Below, piece after piece: positions 1 to 14,090 of a stretch of DNA of 64,000 nt. Position 1 is the stretch's first letter, and every line of letters begins with the position of its first letter. This DNA comes from Rhinolophus ferrumequinum. Lineage: Eukaryota; Chordata; Mammalia; Chiroptera; Rhinolophidae. The stretch lies in NCBI RefSeq assembly GCF_004115265.2, contig NC_046307.1, positions 22,631,191 to 22,695,190 on the forward strand, given 5' to 3'. The position numbers and the translations under genes are program-made. The notes beneath the pieces are model-generated. The model saw only the letters and a program-made list of their open reading frames with translations, ran no database searches and was not told the origin of the DNA.

Positions 1-1165
1 CAGAGAAAATCGAGGGAAAGAAATCATCAGTGAAATAAAACAGTACGATTTGCAAAACTCAGACATAAATTTCCAAACTGAAAGGGCCCAGTGAGTTCTG
101 AGGACGAGATATGAAAATAATTTCTTACTAAGGCACATCCAGTTTCAGAAAAATAAAGACAAAAAAAGACTCCACAAATTTCCAGAAAGATAAAAACAAG
201 ACAAAGTACCAGGAATCAAAATGACTTAGCACCTCTTAAACAGCAACCCTGGAAATCAGAAAATAATGGAACAATGCCTTCAAAATTCTATGGGGAAATG
301 ATTTTCATCTTAGAATCTTTACTAAGCCAAAATATTAAATGGGTGAGGGTGTCCTCGATATCTTTTTAGACATTCAGTGCTTTAAAAAAATTGCTTTCTC
401 AGAAAGCTTCAGGAAGGTATGCTCAACCAAAATGAAGGAAGACCTGGGACTTGGGAAACTGAAATTCAACTCATGAGAGAGAATGGGGACCCCCCCCAGG
501 ATGACAGGACAGAAAAATCCCAGGAGTAAAGCAGCAGATCCTCATTGGACGAGGCCTGAAGGCTCTGAAAGACATTTCCTCGGCAAGTTAGACTGATAGA
601 TATCGGATATGCCTGAATGTGCTCAGAGGAAAGTGAGATCATTTGTGGAGAATATGAGGTTAAATTACAATAATTTCATAGAAAAGCAAATGAAAAACCA
701 AGACAACTCTTAATCCTTAGGAAAACAAGTTATTTAGGAAATGAATAGGAATCCTAGTAGACGGTGTAGCTCAGCCATGAATAGCATTTACATTGTCATA
801 ATGTGGTAAACATTGAATACCGATCTAACCGAACATACAATAGAGGCATACGGGAGACTAGGAGGACAAGAAGAGTGACCTAGGGGGACCAAGGAGGAAA
901 CGGGGCTAAATCTTCATCTTCCATCGTGAAAAGCCAACCAGATAATGTTTAAAACTGAAAAATCAGGAAGTAACAATACCAGAAGTTATTCAGAGACATG
1001 GAGGTAAAAATCAAAGAAATCGGCTAAAAATTTAAAAATGGTGTGAAAGGTGAGGCACTGTTTTTCACAGCCAGCCTTATAGAAGGATTTGATTATTTAA
1101 ATATGGCAATTTGTAACTTCGATACAACGTAAAACTTAATTTAAAAGAAAAAAATGCATCCAAGT
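1..1165 (+). mobile_element. L1-lineage LINE, 3' part (HAL1/L1ME-like), truncated by the window edge
   Basis: This A-rich stretch reads like the 3' end of an old L1-lineage element. Phrases such as caatgccttcaaaattctat (269 onward) followed by gattttcatcttagaatctt, and the cataatgtggtaaacattga block near 800, resemble the HAL1/L1ME 3' region. No long reading frame survives. The exact subfamily is uncertain because I am comparing from memory. Confidence 0.5.
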
Positions 1166-1735
1166 CAATTGAGTCTAAGCCAACTGCAATAACAAATGGC
1201 AGTCTGAAGCCTTTTCCTCTGAGGCAGCTTTGGCTAAGGCTGAGGGTGACCCCCAAAGGTCATCCTGTCCTTGTCTGCCATAGGCTAGAGATTTCTGAAT
1301 TTCCCAGGGTGAGCCAGACAAGGGCTCCCCCAACCTGTTCTAACAGGGTAGGAGGTCTCCGTTGTCACACAGGCCCCACTACCCAGTGGGGGAGCCCTGT
1401 CCCACCCACTCTTCCTGCTTGGGGAAAGAGACAGAGTGACAAGGAGAGCTTAGTATCTGCCGCACCCTTAGGGGGGTACAGGATTAAGGCAGAATTCAGC
1501 TCCCCCACTGCTCATACAGAGAAAGTCTGGCATAGAGAGGGGGAAAGTCTGGCATAGAGAGGGGGGAAAGAACTGGCCCAAGGTCACACAGAACCGAAAC
1601 TGACCCCCACAGTTCAACATGAGTGTTAAACAAAAGAGCTCTGAGGCAGACTTCCTGGGTTCATGTCCCAGTCCAACATGGCAGATTGCAGAGCTGAGGA
1701 AGGGAGAATACAGGTGAGTCGGAGACATCTTTTTT
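1166..1735. other. Intergenic, no gene seen; possible MIR scraps
   Basis: No coding signal is convincing here. Around 1575-1600 the phrase aaggtcacacagaaccgaaa looks like a minus-strand MIR core, and 1640-1700 has a weak plus-strand MIR-like segment (cttcctgggttcatgtccca). Both are short and decayed. Confidence 0.3.
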
Positions 1736-1739
1736 TCTA

Positions 1740-2470
1740 GAAAGCAAAGAAGTGTTCAAAGACTACTGGCATTTGTCAGAAGGACCCCAGAGCCAACTTG
1801 AAGGGGCACTTGCCAGCCAAATATAGGACAATTCCAGCATCATTTAGAATAATTTATCCCACATCTTTAGAAGGAACTATAATTCAATCCCAGTTGCTGG
1901 GGGAACACTCCACAGAAATGTAAGCTAAGTAATGTAAAAGGAAAGATAGAATTAGAAAAATCACCTATTTGTAACCCCCAGTATAATAATTAATTCAGGC
2001 AAAGCCCTCCAATGGATGCAAAAACCATGAGATAAATGTCTGAGGAGAATACGTCAAAGTATCATCCCAAAGCTCCTTGCTGGTTGCCAACAGGGAAAGG
2101 GACGTTACAATGGTGCAGTCCTGCTGTCACCACCAAGTGATCAAACTTAGCATCAGCAATAGTGGGACAACTTGACATCACATGTTTCCTAATGGGGTAA
2201 AATCCTCAGCACCAGCTGGGAAGTATCTTTGCTGAAAAATCATTAAACTGAATCTGCCTTTAGACCTAAATTCCAGTGTACAGTAAACACGGGAGATGGA
2301 AGAACAAGTCACACTACGAGCTAACAGACAAATCCAGGGACAGTCTGCAGACAACAGTGGTACTTTCAGAGTCAATGTCATGAGAAAAGGTGTATGTGTA
2401 GACAGGGTTCTATATTTAAAAAGATTCAAAAAACAACCACCACATGTAATTGGTAAACCTTGACAACATT
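1740..2470. repeat. Probable old interspersed repeat, family not recognised
   Basis: The wording of this stretch (ggaccccagagccaacttga, then tgatcaaacttagcatcagc and tagacctaaattccagtgta) feels like a dispersed ancient mammalian repeat rather than unique sequence, but I cannot name the family. No open frame of note is present. Confidence 0.3.
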
Positions 2471-3100
2471 CTGGTTTGAAAGAAAAAAAAAAAGCTATAA
2501 AAGATATTATCTGACTTGTGTTTTAAAAGGGTGGCCCAGGCTGCTGCCTTGAGAATCACCACAACAGGGGCAGATAAGCCCCACTGCCTCATGGGACTGC
2601 TGTGAAGGTTCAAGGAGAGCCTGGGTGGGAAATTACTGGGTAACAAAAGGCCCTGGATATAATACAGTGTTTCTGGGAGAAAGAGACTAGCTGCTCGGCT
2701 CCTTCCCATCTTACTGAAGTGGCAGTTGAGCCGGGAGGGGATTTGATTTGCCCAAGCTCAGATGTCCTACAACCAATTCAGGATCTGGGACTCCCCACCT
2801 CTTCTCCAGGGCGAGGCACCATCTGGCAGGTAGGTAAATAGCATGACCTTTGGACGCGTCATCTCCACCAGTGCAACTGAGCAGCACTGAGTCCTCCCCT
2901 AAGCGTCATTCATCTAAGAAATCTGTGTTAAACACCAGTTCTAGGCCAGGCGCTAAGGTACAGGGGCGTTTGGAGACACCTGGCGAGGGCTGAGCCCCGT
3001 CTCTGGTGGTACAGGACTCAGATCTCAGTCAGAGACCAGTCAATGACAGGTGGGGCTTAAGGGTCAGGGGTCCTTCTGTGGCTGGGGTCAGGTCACAGCT
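2471..3100. other. Intergenic, no gene seen
   Basis: I see no coding region. A short A-run lies at 2484-2494. At about 2905-2965 the order of attcatctaagaaatctgtg and ccaggcgctaagg suggests a minus-strand L2 tail fragment. Confidence 0.35.
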
Positions 3101-3104
3101 GAAG

Positions 3105-3720
3105 CTAAGACAGGGAGACCAATCAGGAGGCTGTGGTGCAAAGTTAAGCTGGAGAAGCAGGCCTGGTGGAGGCTGTGGCTGGAAGCTGGAAGAAAGGGGA
3201 CGAAGAGTAAAAGCGTCAGGATGACAGCCCACACGACTCAGGCCAGACTGGATATAACAGGTGGGGGTGGGGGTGAGGGCCAAGACGCTGTTGAACTTTC
3301 CTATTTGGGTGATGGAGAAGATGACGTCATTCATAGAAACAGGAAGTCTCTGGCACATTTAAGGAACAGAAAGAAAACTAGTAAGCAAAGGGGAGAGTGA
3401 TTTCGGATGTTGACGTTAGGCCAGGGCCAGACTGGATAGGCCTGTTAGCTGCTTGGGTGTTATTCTAAAAACAGTAAGAAGCCAATGGAGAGTGTCAGGC
3501 AGGGAGGGGCTGTGGTTTATGTTTTAAAATGCCATGTGCCATACAGACTTAAGGGGGGCAGGAGTGGCAGCCAGGAAACCAATTAGAAGTTGAAATAGTT
3601 TAGTTAAGAGATGGTGGTGACTTCAGGTTGTTGGAGAGGGAGAAGCGGACAGATTCGTAGCTATTTTGAAGGTAGAACCGTGAGGACTTGCTTTAGGAGT
3701 GAGGTCAAAGAGGGCGCCCA
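3105..3720 (-). mobile_element. L2 LINE fragment
   Basis: The plus strand carries reverse-complement L2 landmarks in order: aagaagccaatggagagtgt (3476), atgttttaaaatgccatgtg (3518), ggaaaccaattagaag (3575), gagatggtggtgac (3607) and tattttgaaggtagaaccgt (3662). The 3105-3340 part is more diverged and may be a second fragment. Confidence 0.55.
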
Positions 3721-3854
3721 GGTTTCAGGCACTGATGTACAATGGAGAGCAGCATCCATCGAGATTCCCACTCAGGAATGACCCTTCTTGAGCACTTCCT
3801 CTCATGCTTGCATGCCTCCAGAGATAGAGAGCTCACTAAGCACATGAGCAGCAT

Positions 3855-4055
3855 GGCCGTCCAAAGCACGGACGCCAGCCAAAGTTGCTTTGGTTGAATC
3901 TCAACTCTGCTACCTACTAGCATTGTGTGCCTCAGTTTCCCCATCTATAAAACGGCAATAATAGTAGTACCTACTTCCTAGCATGATTATGAGAATTAAA
4001 AGAGATGCTACGTTTAAGTCGCTTGGTAAATGCTTAATAAATTTTACTTACTGAC
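3855..4055 (+). mobile_element. MIR SINE
   Basis: A nearly full MIR: gttgaatctcaactctgcta, then tgtgcctcagtttccccatc at about 3928, the AT-rich middle with gtagtacctacttcctagca, and a tail ending ggtaaatgcttaataaattt. Confidence 0.7.
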
Positions 4056-4500
4056 AACACCATTATTGATATTTTTCCTGAGGCAGAGCTACAATTTGCC
4101 TCCCTGTAACCTCCACACTTGGGGTTTAGCCCTGTCCCTTAGAATTCTGTCCTCTTCTGCACTCACCTGTAGGTTATTCCTGTTCTGCATTTCTCAATTT
4201 TCATTTTCTCCTGATGCCAGACTTTTTTTTTTTTTCTTCAAGCTCAGTTATTCATCACACAAACATGATTTTCCTAATGTCATGATTTCTCCTTGACAGA
4301 GTCACTGGTTGTTTGCCAGGCAAGCTTGATGCTGTCAAACACATAACTGGGGGTGGGAGAAAGAAAGCTTCAGGGCCTGGCCTCCTGCCCACAAAGGCCT
4401 GCTTGTTGGCTCCCAGGCTTTTGCATGCCCTGGATTTGGAATCCCTGTCAGTGGGCCCACTGATTACACATCCTAAGCATCTACCATCAAGGCAGGATTA
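4056..4500. other. Intergenic, no gene seen
   Basis: The stretch has a 13-base T-run near 4224 and an unremarkable composition. The frames across it are short and resemble no protein I know. Confidence 0.3.
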
Positions 4501-4504
4501 TGTT

Positions 4505-4730
4505 AAGATAAAGAGCACCGACCAAAGCCAGACGGAGCCAAGTTCAAATTCAAGACGCTCCCACTTACTTGCTTATGATCTTGGCCAAGACAGTTTCTCT
4601 GAACCTGTTTCCTCATCTGCAAAATTAGACTCATCATCTTGCCTACTTCACAGGGCGTTGTGAGGATTAAAATAATCTATAGAAAGCAGTCAGCACAGTG
4701 CCTACCTAACTAAATGGTTGCCATTAATAT
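4505..4730 (+). mobile_element. MIR SINE
   Basis: Head-to-tail MIR order is visible: agcaccgaccaaagccagac, caagttcaaattcaagacgc, the core gtttcctcatctgcaaaatt near 4608, and cagcacagtgcctacctaac near the end. Confidence 0.65.
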
Positions 4731-4734
4731 CTTG

Positions 4735-5130
4735 GGGCTACACTGTCTAACAGCGCAGCCACGAGCCACGTGTGGCAGGTGAAGCCTTAAAACACGGTTA
4801 GTCCACACTGACATGTGCTCTAAGTATAAAATATACACTCGATTTCAAAGACTTAGTATGAAAAAAGGATGTCAAATATCCTGATAGTAATTTTTATATT
4901 GATTATATGTTGAAAATATTTGGTACATACTAGGTTAAATAAAATGTATTACAATTAATTTTACTTTTATACTTAATGTATACTTAATGTATACTTAAAG
5001 TATGTTTATACTTAATTTTATTTTAATACTTAATTTTTATAATTAATATGGCTACTAGAAAATTTGAAATGACATATGTGGCTCAGTTTTGTGACGTTCA
5101 TTATATTTCTTTTGGATAGTGCTATGATAG
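4735..5130. mobile_element. Non-autonomous DNA transposon with gccac-gtgtggc ends (family not named)
   Basis: The ends are imperfect inverted repeats: ctacactgtctaacagcgca with gccacgagccacgtgtggca on the left, and catatgtggctcagttttgt with ttggatagtgctatga on the right. The interior is AT-rich. It contains a local run of acttaatgtat units (about 4971-5035). A second, less complete copy of the same family lies at 30535-30825. The pattern is that of an old hAT-like MER element. Confidence 0.45.
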
Positions 5131-5279
5131 TGGGGTTTATTTATTTATTTTTGGTGATTTGTTTTGTTTTTTTCCAGTGGAGGAGAAGAGACTCGTACAT
5201 TTGATTTGGGGGCATTTGAATTTTAGTGGCTACATTTGTCTCATAGATGCATTTAAACTCTGTGGCCCTTTGGAGATTA

Positions 5280-5395
5280 TGGAGATCCAATTTCCTCTCC
5301 GTAAAAACAGGGACACTGAGACCCATTAGGAAATGGGATATGCCTAGAGCCACATAAGTAATGACAGCGGAACCCAGATGCCGCCCCATCCCAGC
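5280..5395 (-). mobile_element. MIR fragment (weak)
   Basis: Reverse MIR order is suggested by tccgtaaaaacagggacact, gagccacataagtaatgaca and gcggaacccag. It is decayed, so the call is tentative. Confidence 0.35.
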
Positions 5396-5416
5396 AGGAG
5401 CTTCCTGTCAAAATGA

Positions 5417-5513
5417 TGCCACCACCTGGTGGTCACTGATATCTGATGGCTGCAAGCTCCAGGTGCAACTGAGCTCCCTTCAGGTGCAGCACTCTGCTGC
5501 CATCTACTGCCCA
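5417..5513 (-). promoter_or_regulatory. Two CTCF-like motifs in the same orientation
   Basis: Reading the minus strand, 5419-5434 (ccaccacctggtggtca on plus) and 5494-5512 (ctgctgccatctactgccc on plus) each fit the CTCF core with about one mismatch. They are about 75 bp apart and lie on the CD74-facing side of RPS14. Binding cannot be judged from sequence alone. Confidence 0.3.
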
Positions 5514-5611
5514 ACCCTCTGCAGACACACAGGGACAGGGAGGGTCCTTCTCTGCCTCAACCTCATAGCCAGACTGATTGCACTGAACCCCACCTGCCAG
5601 GGGGGTATGAC

Positions 5612-5800
5612 AGGAGCGAGTAAGAGCACAATCTGTGGTTACAGACAAACACAGGTGTGCACCTCAGCTCTGCCTTTTCCTAGCTATGTGTCCCTGAACA
5701 AGTCACTTAATTCCTCTGATGCTCAATTTCCCCATATGTAAAATGTGGGTAACAGTACTTACCTCAAAGTAATTGAAAGAGATAATGCCTGAAATGGGAG
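5612..5800 (+). mobile_element. MIR SINE
   Basis: The piece contains tcagctctgccttttcctag, ctatgtgtccctgaacaagt and ctcaatttccccatatgtaa, which is the MIR core, followed by a degraded tail that ends near 5800. Confidence 0.7.
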
Positions 5801-5880
5801 TCAACAAATATTTACAGAGCACCATCACTCACGCACTGTTCCCAGGGTCAAGATACAGCAGTGACCTAAACAGATGAGTC
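5801..5880 (-). mobile_element. L2 3' end fragment
   Basis: The plus strand reads gtcaacaaatatttacagag, then agcaccatcactcacgcact and acagcagtgacctaaacaga. This is the reverse complement of an L2 3' terminus. Confidence 0.5.
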
Positions 5881-5883
5881 TGG

Positions 5884-6012
5884 TGGTTCTCAAAGTGTGG
5901 TCCTGAGACCACTGCGATCGGCACTACCTGGGAACCTGTTAGAAATGGAAATCCTCAGGCCTCCATCCCAGATCTGCTGACTCTGAGTCTGGCGCATGCT
6001 CAAGGTTTAGCA
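5884..6012 (+). mobile_element. MER5A-like hAT-Charlie element
   Basis: The left end tggttctcaaagtgtggtcc is diagnostic of MER5A. It is followed by cactacctgggaacctgtta, gaaatggaaatcctcaggc and ctgctgactctgagtctggc. The right end is worn. Confidence 0.7.
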
Positions 6013-6269
6013 CCACTAGACTCGGAGACAGACATACATATCAGGTGGGGTTACGTGTATATGGCAGGAAAATGGATGAACAGTTTGAGAATGATGGTCG
6101 GAGGTAGTAGTGGGGAACACTAATTGATCTGTGAAAGACTAATAGATAAGGTGACAAGTTTCAGCAAAGATCTAAAAGCAATTATCTAGAGGAAAGGGGA
6201 AAAGCACATGCCTTTTCCCATTCAAAACAATTCCTGTATTTATAAGATAAATAGATCCTGGGGATGTTA

Positions 6270-6845
6270 TGAGGTGTGATCAAAAACTACGATGAATGTC
6301 TAAATTTAAAAAAATTTTACTACAGTAAAAGACACATTGCCATTAATCACCCTGAAAATACTCCCCCTCGCTATGAACTCACTTATCCCAGCGTTCTTGC
6401 CACTTTCTGAAGCGGTTCTGGAAGTCCTCTTTCATGAGTGTCTTTAGTTGCACTGTCATGCTGCCTCGATGTCCTGAATTGATTCAAAACGTTTACCTTT
6501 CATGGTCATTTTGACTTTGGGGAAAAGCCAGAAGTCACACAGTGCCAGATCCAGTGAATAAGATGGATGACAACATACTGTAAGGTTTTTTGACAGAAAT
6601 TGCCATATATTACCAGAAGCGATGTTACACAGAACATTGTCATGATAGAGGATGATTTACGCACTCTTTAAAACACATCTCTCAACCGTAGCTCACACCC
6701 GATTGACTGCACTGAACAAGTTGCAACTTGTCACACACACTTACTAAGGTTTGATGTGCTGTTTACTATATTGAAGATCCCTGCCTTTCCATTGGATGGC
6801 ACTCGGCAGCAGCATTCACCATATTGTTTCTTTGATCACACCTTG
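6270..6845 (-). mobile_element. Mariner DNA transposon, internally deleted
   Basis: The ends are inverted repeats, tgaggtgtgatcaaa on the left and tttgatcacaccttg on the right, each flanked by TA (6268-6269 and 6846-6847), the target site of Tc1/mariner elements. On the minus strand, segments resemble the C-terminal third of a mariner transposase: a stretch near 6510-6560 reads LDLALCDFWLFPKVKMTMKG, with KRFESIQDIEA following. At 576 bp it is less than half the usual mariner length and has in-frame stops, so it is a non-autonomous or decayed copy. Confidence 0.65.
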
Positions 6846-7904
6846 TATCTAGAGCACAGTAACCATAACGTAAAAAAAAAATTTTTAAAGATACTTCCTG
6901 TAAATTGCATACACAACTTCTGCTTAACTTATTGGCCACAACTTAGTCATATGGGCCACACCTAGCTGCCTGGGGAAGCTGGGAATTGTAGTTTTATTCT
7001 AATCAGCGATATATCCAGCTAAAAGTGGAGACTCCTATTTACAATAGAAGATGAAGGAATAGCATATTGGGGTACAACTGGGGTACAATTGGGGTTCTGC
7101 CTCACTAAGAAATTCTGATGTAACTAGGCTTTGGAGTCTGGTTTGTATTTCCATGCCTCCCATGATGGGGAGATAACTATTTCATGAAGCAGTTTTATTC
7201 CCACCGAGCGGCTCTTAGGAAACTTCTTTATTTGATGCTCAAGTCTACCTCTCTACAACTCCTTCCCACTGGCCAAGTCCTACATGCAATAAGACTGCTT
7301 GCTCCCTCTTCCCCAGGATAGAACTTTCCCTATTTGAAGTCCCTTACACATCTTCTCTTTGAACCACCTAAGGTCAGTAATACTCCCCTGAAGCTACATC
7401 AGGAAAGATTTTCCTGATCCTGCATTAGGAGATTGAGAATGGCCTTGACAGTAGCCTCCGGGACGACAGAGAGCCACCTCATCACCCAGGTCAATGAAGA
7501 CTAACTAGAAGCAGAAGCAGCTGGCAAGGCCTCAATTGTAGTGGTTTTCTCCGCAGAGGATATGCTTTTGTTTCTGTCAAGAGCCCGGGGACAGTCCTAC
7601 CTGGGACCTTAGCTCAGAAATCTGAGGATTTCCCGCTTATTGTGAAGGTCAAGTTCAGCTCCCTCACCCTGGGGTTAGGGACAGAGCTTAAGTTTAACTT
7701 CCTGGCACTGGTTCTGGTATTTGCCCTAATGGCTACCACAGCTTTCGTTACCTACAGCTCTCTGCTCCCTAATCCATTTCATTTTGATGTCTTTCTCATT
7801 TCTTTAATGCCCTTTACTTCTTTGGAGCCCAGGAACTTACGGATTTTAATTTATCCATGATCTAGAAAGGCCCTTCAAACTATGTAGTTGACTTAACTAC
7901 AGAA
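6846..7904. other. Intergenic, no gene recognised
   Basis: No exon-like segment is evident. The phrase ggccacacctagctgcctgg with gctgggaattgtag (6953-6994) is reminiscent of a dispersed repeat. A 72-codon frame at 7642-7860 has a hydrophobic middle (NFLALVLVFALMATTAFVTY), but it has no known relative that I can name and no conserved context. Confidence 0.3.
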
Positions 7905-8425
7905 TGTGGAAGCCCATTCATCTATTCTTTCAATGATTCATCAAACAAATCTTTATCGAGCTCCGACTTTGTTGCAGAGACTGGGATGGGTGCTAGGGTG
8001 GCAGACACTGAACAAGACATATTCCCTGTCCTCTGAGAGCTCAGAGGTTAGTGGGGAAAACAGGCTATTGGGATAAAGGGTGACCATACAGAGAATAAGG
8101 GTGCTCTGGAAATTCAGTGGAAAAGCACCTTGAGGGGCAGCCAGGAAGATAACTTTGTGAGCGATGAAAAACTGATTCTAACAGATTAGCAGAAGGTAGT
8201 GAGGACAAGTAGGGAAAGCAGGTATTAAAAGAGCCAAGCTCGGAGGAGGGAAGCATGGGCAAAACACTTTAGACATGAAGAATTGGTCAAGTGAAAGGAC
8301 TAGGTTTGGCTTGGGCAGAGGGTGAAGGGGTAGGGCAGGGCCAGATAAAAAACACTGGCGATTCCTGCAGGAGACTGGATTCTAGGCTGAAGACAACAGG
8401 GTGCAGCAGTGATAAGCCCCTGGAA
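7905..8425 (-). mobile_element. L2 (or related CR1-type) LINE fragment
   Basis: Starting at cattcatctattctttcaat and cattgattcat-like wording, the plus strand runs through gagctccgactttgttgcag, cagacactgaacaagacata and ctgagagctcagaggttagt, the reverse of an L2 3' end. The later portion (8150-8425) is more diverged. Confidence 0.45.
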
Positions 8426-9020
8426 GTGATATAATCCAGTTACTTTCAGATCACCTAGCTAGGGCAGGAGGTGGGGGTGGAGGGGTGGGGGTAGGCAGGG
8501 GCCAGAGACGATAGGGAGACTTGTCAGGAGACCGCTGCAGGAGCTCAGGTGAAAGGAGCCAGGAGAGAAGCTGGGACCATCTCTAGGGGCCTGACTGGGC
8601 TTGCAGGTACAGCCAGGGACATCAGGCTCATCTGCCAAGGCTGGGCTTCCAAGGTCTGTAATCGCAGGTGGCCAGCACCTCATGGAGTCCTGCCCGCCTC
8701 AGGGCCTATAGGCCGCTACATTCCAACTTGAGCTGCAGAAATTAGCTCTCCTTGAAAACAAAACCCTCAAAAGAACTGCTTTCAAAGACCTGGCTGGTTG
8801 CATCGCTGGTTACCAAGAAACAGCAGGCCAATTTGCAAAGCCCCATCACAGGAAATAAAGAATGCCCCAGCACCTGCCAGCATTTTCCCACCAGGACTCC
8901 AGCCAGCTGTCACTCACGCTGCTTGGCAATAAGAACCGAAGCAGCGTAAGAATAGCAGCTTCTTCGGTGCCAGGCGCTGTGCTAAACACTTTAATGATAC
9001 ACTTCTCGAAACTAAGGAAC
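8426..9020. other. Intergenic, no gene seen
   Basis: A G-rich run at 8466-8500 (aggtgggggtggaggggtgg) is the only compositional feature. Short frames on both strands look random. Confidence 0.3.
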
Positions 9021-9024
9021 TAAT

Positions 9025-9480
9025 TAGACACCAGACTTTTATTTAGATTTCGTTTTACACAAATGCACTTTCTGATCCAGGGTCTCATTGCACTATTATG
9101 TCTCCTTAAACTCCTCTGGTCTTTGTCCTTGTTTTTCATGACTTTTGACAATTCAAGTAGTTATTTTGTAGAATGTCCTCTAATTGGGTTATGGGTTTTC
9201 GGCAAGAATTATCCCAGAGGTGGTGCTCTCATCTCATCAAATCAGAGTACGTGGTCATCAACATTTCTCACAAGCAGTATCACCCTCAATAGTTTGGTTA
9301 AGGTCTCTCCAGAACATCTCCCTCTTCCACGTTCTATTCTTTGGGAAGTGAGTCCCTAAGCCCAGCCCACACTCAAGGGGAGGGAAAATTAATTTCCACT
9401 TACTGGTAGGGGAGTTTCTGTATTATTTGGAATTCCTTTAGATTTGTATTTTCTTCACTTACTAAAATCAATTATCAACA
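9025..9480 (+). mobile_element. Old LINE or MER-type repeat (L1M 3'-UTR-like)
   Basis: The order tatgtctccttaaactcctc, tttgtccttgtttttcatga, cttttgacaattcaagtagt, tattttgtagaatgtcctct and caagaattatcccagaggtg matches a dispersed mammalian repeat that I associate with L1M 3' ends. The family assignment is from memory. Confidence 0.4.
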
Positions 9481-10511
9481 TGGATTCCTTTTATACGTTA
9501 GGTTGTAATCACATTCATTTTTAGGATGAAGAGTCCAAAAAGGTTGACTTGTCCCCCATGGGTAAGTTAGTAGGAGCCATGGCTAGGCCTGGGTCTCCAA
9601 GGTTCTTCCAAGGGGGAATGTCGTGTCTCCAGACAATGGAATGTTAAGTACTGACAAGCTATGTGATGAACCTGGAAACATTCTGCTGCTGTCCTACGTC
9701 TCCTAATAATCCATTGGTGTAGCAGTCACCACCACAGGGCCCTGTGCCAATCCCTTGTAGAACACTCAGTACCTTCTGGTGCCACTGGGTCCTTGGAGCT
9801 GGATACAAGCTTCCGGAAAGCAAAACTTTTTTCATCGCTGATGAAAATAGGGCTTGGTATGTATTTGTGGGATGCCTGGATCTTTATGTACTTTATGTAC
9901 TGCTGTGGAACAGTCTCCAAGATCTTCCAAGTGAGAAAAAGCAAGATGCAAAAGTGCGCTACCAGTTTTGCACAGAAGGTATGGGGGACGAGTCTACACC
10001 CACACATGTGTATATATGGCTCAAGTCTGGAAGTCTCCTCCTCTGCTCAGGCTACACTTGGCTCAAGTTTCCACTCCACTCTGGCTCTTTAAGAATTGGT
10101 CCATTTTTGGAATCAAAACCTCCACTTTTAAAACAAGCTCCGAGGCCTTGGTCTGCTTTAGATACCTGAGGTAACTTAACGCCACAACACGAGTGTGTGC
10201 ACGAGTCCACCGCAGCACCAACCTCTCACCTCTCCTTAGGCTCCTCCTCTCAGGAAGCCAGTTGGCAGAACCAGGCTCACACACCGTCCCACGTCAGGGG
10301 CTGAATCAAACCCTCTGGAGTTCCTGTTGGACAGGTTATACCCGTCCTCTGAAGCGACCTCTGAAGCGACGTATGTATTAAATGCCTGCTGGTTTAGCAC
10401 TGTACCTGTGATCTCAACTCAGTCCCACACCCTGGTTCAACAGACAGGAGAAAGGAATCAAATTTCCCTGAGGGGTGGCCTCTACATGAAGGAGAGAAAA
10501 CTACAGTCGAA
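9481..10511. other. Region 3' of RPS14, no gene seen
   Basis: This lies downstream of the RPS14 polyadenylation site. Several overlapping frames of 60-140 codons occur on both strands between 9726 and 10381, but they have no recognisable domain and shadow one another. A 12-bp direct repeat, cctctgaagcga, is at 10344-10369. Confidence 0.35.
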
Positions 10512-10566
10512 ATAGCTCATATAAAGGCAATTTATTAACAGAAAACAGAAACTTGAGGAGTCCTGT
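10512..10566 (-). terminator. RPS14: RPS14 3' UTR and polyadenylation signal
   Basis: A very short 3' UTR follows the stop codon. The minus strand carries AATAAA at 10536-10531 (tttatt on plus), 31 bases past the stop, and cleavage would fall about 15-20 nt further, near 10512. A short 3' UTR is typical of ribosomal protein mRNAs. Confidence 0.85.
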
Positions 10567-13904
<3,338 letters not shown>

Positions 13905-14064
13905 TTAAAACATCACAAAGTTAACATACAAAGGGTTTCCAGAAACCCTTTTCCCTGGCTATTAAAGAAAACCCCAAGTTTTGCTTCTCTATGAGCACCT
14001 GCTCCCAAGGATTAGCAGACATTTGGTTCTGTCCAAAATGCCCATGGAGACATTTGGCTTTGTC

Positions 14065-14090
14065 AAAAAAAAAAAAAAAAAAAAAAAAAA
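14065..14090. repeat. A-run of 26 in RPS14 intron 1
   Basis: A pure A homopolymer, T on the RPS14 sense strand. The preceding 70 bp show no SINE body, so this looks like a free-standing simple repeat. Confidence 0.95.

Noticed and set aside
1-10511. Search for CD74 exons on the minus strand
   Set aside because: No recognisable invariant-chain or thyroglobulin-domain segment was found; the gene should lie further left.
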